Position numbers and translations under genes: made by a program. Shown piece by piece: positions 60,346-64,000 of a stretch of DNA of 64,000 nucleotides. Source of the DNA: Clavelina lepadiformis (Eukaryota > Chordata > Ascidiacea > Aplousobranchia > Clavelinidae); contig NC_135243.1 in assembly GCF_947623445.1 (NCBI RefSeq), positions 4,280,501-4,344,500 of the forward strand, given 5' to 3'. Under the pieces are notes generated by a model, which did no database searches, had not been told where the DNA came from, and worked only from the letters and a program-made list of their open reading frames with translations. Each line of letters starts with the position of its first letter. The first letter of the stretch is position 1.

Positions 60346-61770
60346 ATGGAAGAACCAACATCTTCAACAGAAGATGTGAACCAACTTGCAAATGAAGGTG
60401 AAAGCTCATCTACGACATCCAGCAATACAAAGCAGATGTCGGGTGCAGATAAACATAAGGAGAGGTTAGATAAGCTAAAAGCGTTGAAAATGCGAAGATT
60501 TGAATCGAAGAAACTGAATCGTGCCGAAGTTGTGGAAGAAGACAGAAAAGGGAAATTACCAAAGAATTGGGAAAATCGACAGCAACGAGCAGAATATAAA
60601 CTGAACGAAATCGAGCAACGGAAAACTTGTGACGAAAATGGCATCGACTATGACCGAGAGAAATTGCTCCACGTCAGCGCCTCCGAAGCGGAAAGACTGG
60701 ATGGTATAAAACGAAGAAAGAAGGACCCTGACCTAGGCTTTTCAAGTAATTCTGCTGTAGCTTTGTTATATATATATGTTCGTTATCCTTTAAATAAGAG
60801 ATCAGACTATGTTGGATATATTATGTCGAAAAGTGTATATTTGTATGTACATGAAATTTAAATGATCATTGCCTGCATCATTTCTGTGGTTATGAATTTG
60901 GTACATATAGTTTCACTTTTAATGATCACATATGATTCTTCAAAAATCTTAAACGTAACTTTTTCATTTGCAAACTAACTGGCTTCAGCTGTCTCTAACA
61001 GTTACTGCTAACATGGTCTACATCAGCGTGGTCCAACTTCTTTTCATCGCGGGCCAAAATCTGAAATTTTTTTATCTTGCGGGCCAATGTTTTTAAATTA
61101 GAACTGAAGAACAATGTGACATTGATATTAGAACTGAAAAAAGTTCTCTTTTTTATTAAAACTGAAATTAGAATAGTTGAAAATTTAGCTGATAAAATTT
61201 AAATGCTGATCAATGTGACATCTGCGGTCGAGGTTCTTCCTCGACAATAGCGACTATCAAAGCTGACTATCAGTTCGCGGACCAAAAAATCGGTGCTCGC
61301 GGGCCAACTTTGGCCCGCGGGCCTGCAGTTGGACCACGCTGGTCTACATCTACAAAGCATGTATCTATTTTCATGACAGTGCAAATAATTTAATAAATCA
61401 TTCTTCATTAGCGTTTGAAGCAGCTGGAGCCCGTAATTATCAAAAGATAACGAAGCAAATCCAGCCGGACATGGAGGATTACAATCGTCGTAAGGATGAG
61501 ATGGGGGAGGAATTGTTCTATGCCGGACTGAACACGCTACTCCCTGGGAAAATAAAAGACACAAAGCAGGGAATTGACAAAATGGTCAATGACCTGCTTG
61601 ATAGAAAGGCGAAGAAGAAACCTTTCAGCAGAAGACGCGTTTATGATGAATCAAAAGATGTTGATTACATCAATGAAAGTAACGCCAGGCACAACAAGAG
61701 GCTGGAAAGGTTTTATGGAAAGTACACAGCAGAAATCAAACAGAACTTGGAACGAGGTACAGCGGTTTAA
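60346..61770 (+). CDS. SYF2: Pre-mRNA-splicing factor SYF2
   Basis: Exons 60346-60745 and 61412-61770 (junction TCA A / CG TTT) give 252 residues, close to human SYF2 at 243. SYF2 is a spliceosome component of the Prp19/NTC-associated set. The N-terminus is Ser/Thr- and Glu-rich. Residues ~35-125 are highly charged and helical (KHKERLDKLKALKMRR, LPKNWENRQQRAEYKL). The C-terminal half has KQIQPDMEDYNRR, SRRRVYDESKDVDYINE and the hallmark FYGKYTAEIKQNLERG end. The start is the first ATG after an in-frame upstream stretch without coding look. AATAAA lies 99 bases past the stop. A 318-bp hAT-type element sits in the single intron. It is a single-copy type housekeeping gene. Confidence 0.96.
61024..61341. 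mobile_element. hAT-type non-autonomous element, 318 bp
   Basis: Ends CAGCGTGGTCCAACT and its complement, flanked by GTCTACAT on both sides (61016-61023 and 61342-61349). It contains GCGGGCCAA motifs near both ends. It lies inside the SYF2 intron. Confidence 0.92.
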
Positions 61771-61868
61771 TTTCCATTTTCTATCTCACGGAAGTGGTAT
61801 GGACCTTGTGCAACAGCTGAGTTTGAAGAACCTATTTTGCTACCATGTACCTTTCAATTTCTAACCGA

Positions 61869-61874
61869 AATAAA
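61869..61874 (+). terminator. Polyadenylation signal of SYF2
   Basis: AATAAA 99 bases after the SYF2 stop codon. Confidence 0.6.
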
Positions 61875-63644
61875 GTTGTAAATTACTAATTACTTCTTAC
61901 TTATGTTTTTTGCTTAGAATTGCTTTGTAGGTATGTACATAATTTATGTGTATGTATCTCTGTAGTTCTTACATGGTAATGTCTTTGCTCGTATTCTGTA
62001 TGCATAGTTGTACAGTTGTATATACACATACATACAGGCGATGTTACTCACTCTAAGTGGTTAAATTCTCGTTGAACGTTTTCAATTTGCCAGTGTTTTG
62101 CTATTTTATTATTTTTTTGTTCATCTTTCGTTCATGTGATTTTGTTTGACATACCGTAATCATATTGATGATATAAATCTCCTAAAAATTGTTGGAAAGG
62201 CATACATCCTGTATTTTTATTTCTAATCATTCAGTGCTGACTGTGCCATCAGAAAAATGGCTTTGACAACCAGTGCAGTCCTTGCATTCATGTTGCATCT
62301 ACATTATTGCGTTTAATGTCGTATCTATACAGCATATATCATACAACTTTAAACGATTTGACAATGTTTACATTTTGTCAGTTTAAATTTTGGTTTCACC
62401 ATTACATTAGAAATAACTTCGGTATATGTCAACACAACAAGCTGGTTTGTTGAGGTCACCACTCATCACCATTTTTTGGTGTTTGTAATTCCCTTGAACA
62501 AGGGCTTTTTTAAACTTTGCTTTGCAACATAGGCCATCTCATCCCAGCAATTGCTGCTTTCGCAAACGTTGTTTAATGGATTTGCTGGATCTACTATGAT
62601 GGGTCTGTAAATATAAACCAACAAGTCATGGAACAGTGGTATTGCTAAAGTGTCATGTGATCTTTGTCATTTTTAAGAAATCGTTTACGCACATTTCTGA
62701 ACATTTTGATAATTCATGTCTTGCTTTTTGCTTTCGTTTCACGCGTTCTTATTCACACTCACAATGGACTGTTTGTTTTTATTATTCTTGGTATATTCTT
62801 TCTTACCTTGGAGCTTGAAGAGTCTCCTTCAACCATTTACAATGCCGTGAGTAATTCTCGAACCAGACTACACACAAGTTTTCATACTTTGTCAGCACCT
62901 TGAACACTGCGGCAAGTCCGTGGGTCAACTAGAGACAAAAAGGTTTTAGAATATACCCACGTTTAAAAGTTACAAGGTTAAGTGGTCGCTTTATTTTCGA
63001 ACCGAATGCTGTTGTTCAGCAGCATTTGTTTTATATCTTATTATGCAAATGATGATTCAAAAATACAATCTTTTGCTTACGCTGAATCTTATGGGTTTTC
63101 CATGCTTCTCCCAGGTATAAATGGTTATCAGTTCCAGCGTGTAGGAATTTGGCATGCGCCGGTAACTGCAAAAAGTCCGACATAACATGTGTCAACGTCG
63201 AAAGTGTACAAGGAAACTTCGGATCAAATGCAATCACAATGACAGTGCAGTATATGAGAGCTCGTAAACGGTTGCCAATGATATAATAATGGTAATTGCT
63301 TGCAGTAAAAATATTGGTATTTACCGCTGCACTTAAAAGAGCCGTATATACTAAAATTTTGCGATTGCCAGGATTTTGTTAGACGTTATACGGAAAGGTT
63401 AAGAAAGCGTATTAGACAAATCAGACGCCATGACGTTAGTGTTGTTTATTAGTGTGGGAGTTTTTCTAGAAAATGGAGTGTTAAAAACGTTCAAGTCAGA
63501 TGTTTAAGTTAGCCTGAATTGTACCTGAACATCGATAAAATTTGACTTTTTTGGTCCAAAATCGCAGTCTTGGTCTTAACCGTTTTATTGTAAGACTTAG
63601 AGATACATCATTCTATTGGAATTTCATGAAAGAATAGCCTAAGA
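61875..63644. other. Intergenic
   Basis: No supported gene. Frames at 62636-62903 and 62982-63185 lack recognisable domains. The sequence is AT-rich without clear repeats. Confidence 0.5.
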
Positions 63645-63985
63645 CAGGGGCGGGCAACTTCTTCGGTCGGCGGGCCTGATATGAGAAAATGAAGTACTTG
63701 GCGGGCCGGATTCCTGAATAGATTGAAACGCAGCTTTGTCTTATTAATGTTCATGGTCGAAAATGTTTGCTCATAAATGTATGTAGACCCGAACAGAACA
63801 AGTAGATTTATGGCCATCTTTCTCAGGTTGGCAAACTTGGACTTATTCAGTGACGCAATACAGGGATTGCGGCAGAATGTGGCCGCAGGCCACATTATCA
63901 TGTAAGACCGGAAACTGTCTGCGGGCCGCTCAAAATCCCGTCGCGGGCCGGATCCGGCCCGCGGGCCGTATGTTGCCCACCCCTG
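63645..63985 (-). mobile_element. hAT element, internally deleted, with transposase tail remnant
   Basis: Ends CAGGGGCGGGCAAC and the complement of CAGGGGTGGGCAAC, flanked by GCCTAAGA on both sides (63637-63644 and 63986-63993). The minus strand still encodes part of the hAT C-terminal dimerisation domain (LFGSTYIYEQTFSTMNINK). This shows directly that the small elements of this type come from a hAT transposon by internal deletion. Confidence 0.9.
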
Positions 63986-64000
63986 GCCTAAGACATACTG

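Noticed and set aside
60339-60644. 101-codon minus-strand frame
   Set aside because: Antisense to the first exon of SYF2, which is unmistakable.
61199-61564. 121-codon minus-strand frame
   Set aside because: It spans the end of a hAT-type element and the antisense of SYF2 exon 2.

Overview
The window looks like ascidian (tunicate, most likely Ciona) genomic DNA. It is AT-rich, with compact multi-exon genes, short introns, many small DNA-transposon derivatives, very frequent TGACGTCA palindromes, and exon structures of clear chordate families. I had no database access. All gene models below come from reading splice sites, phases and conserved residues by eye.

Region 1 (about 0.9-9.0 kb, + strand) holds a PRDM9-type gene with nine readable splice junctions. 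It has a piece next to the KRAB domain, an SSXRD-like exon, the pre-SET zinc knuckle, a SET domain keeping the three catalytic tyrosine positions, and one terminal exon with eight C2H2 zinc fingers. The 5' KRAB exon itself is not visible and probably lies left of the window.

Region 2 (about 8.3-34.1 kb) is a satellite cluster made from that terminal zinc-finger exon. Arrays 1-3 are on the + strand and arrays 4-6 on the - strand. Arrays 1 and 2 with their roughly 7 kb downstream spacers form a tandem duplication, with a truncated third copy. Arrays 1 and 2 are nearly identical except at the DNA-contact residues of each finger. Arrays 3, 4 and 5 each have their own short first exon encoding an acidic N-terminus, so they can be read as stand-alone zinc-finger genes. 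Array 5 is intact, arrays 3 and 4 are cut short, and array 6 is a pseudogene. All usable acceptors are in the same phase as the PRDM9-like gene's last donor. The cluster therefore looks like a reservoir of PRDM9-derived DNA-binding arrays, which I consider the most interesting system here.

Region 3 (36.0-39.1 kb, - strand) is a seven-exon short-chain dehydrogenase gene. Region 4 (42.3-50.1 kb, - strand) is an 18-exon gene for a secreted 889-residue mosaic protein (PAN-like, EGF-like, TSP1, SRCR, an unnamed repeated domain, C-type lectin), with an internally duplicated six-exon block. Region 5 (50.9-56.1 kb, - strand) is a 13-exon leucine-rich-repeat adhesion GPCR of 962 residues with an intact GPS motif. 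Region 6 (60.3-61.8 kb, + strand) is the two-exon splicing-factor gene SYF2. Introns and spacers carry at least six hAT-type elements, five with exact 8-bp and one with near-exact target duplications. They also carry two elements with 9-bp target duplications and ends made of about 15-bp repeats, a tRNA-derived SINE, and two larger insertions into the duplicated zinc-finger units.
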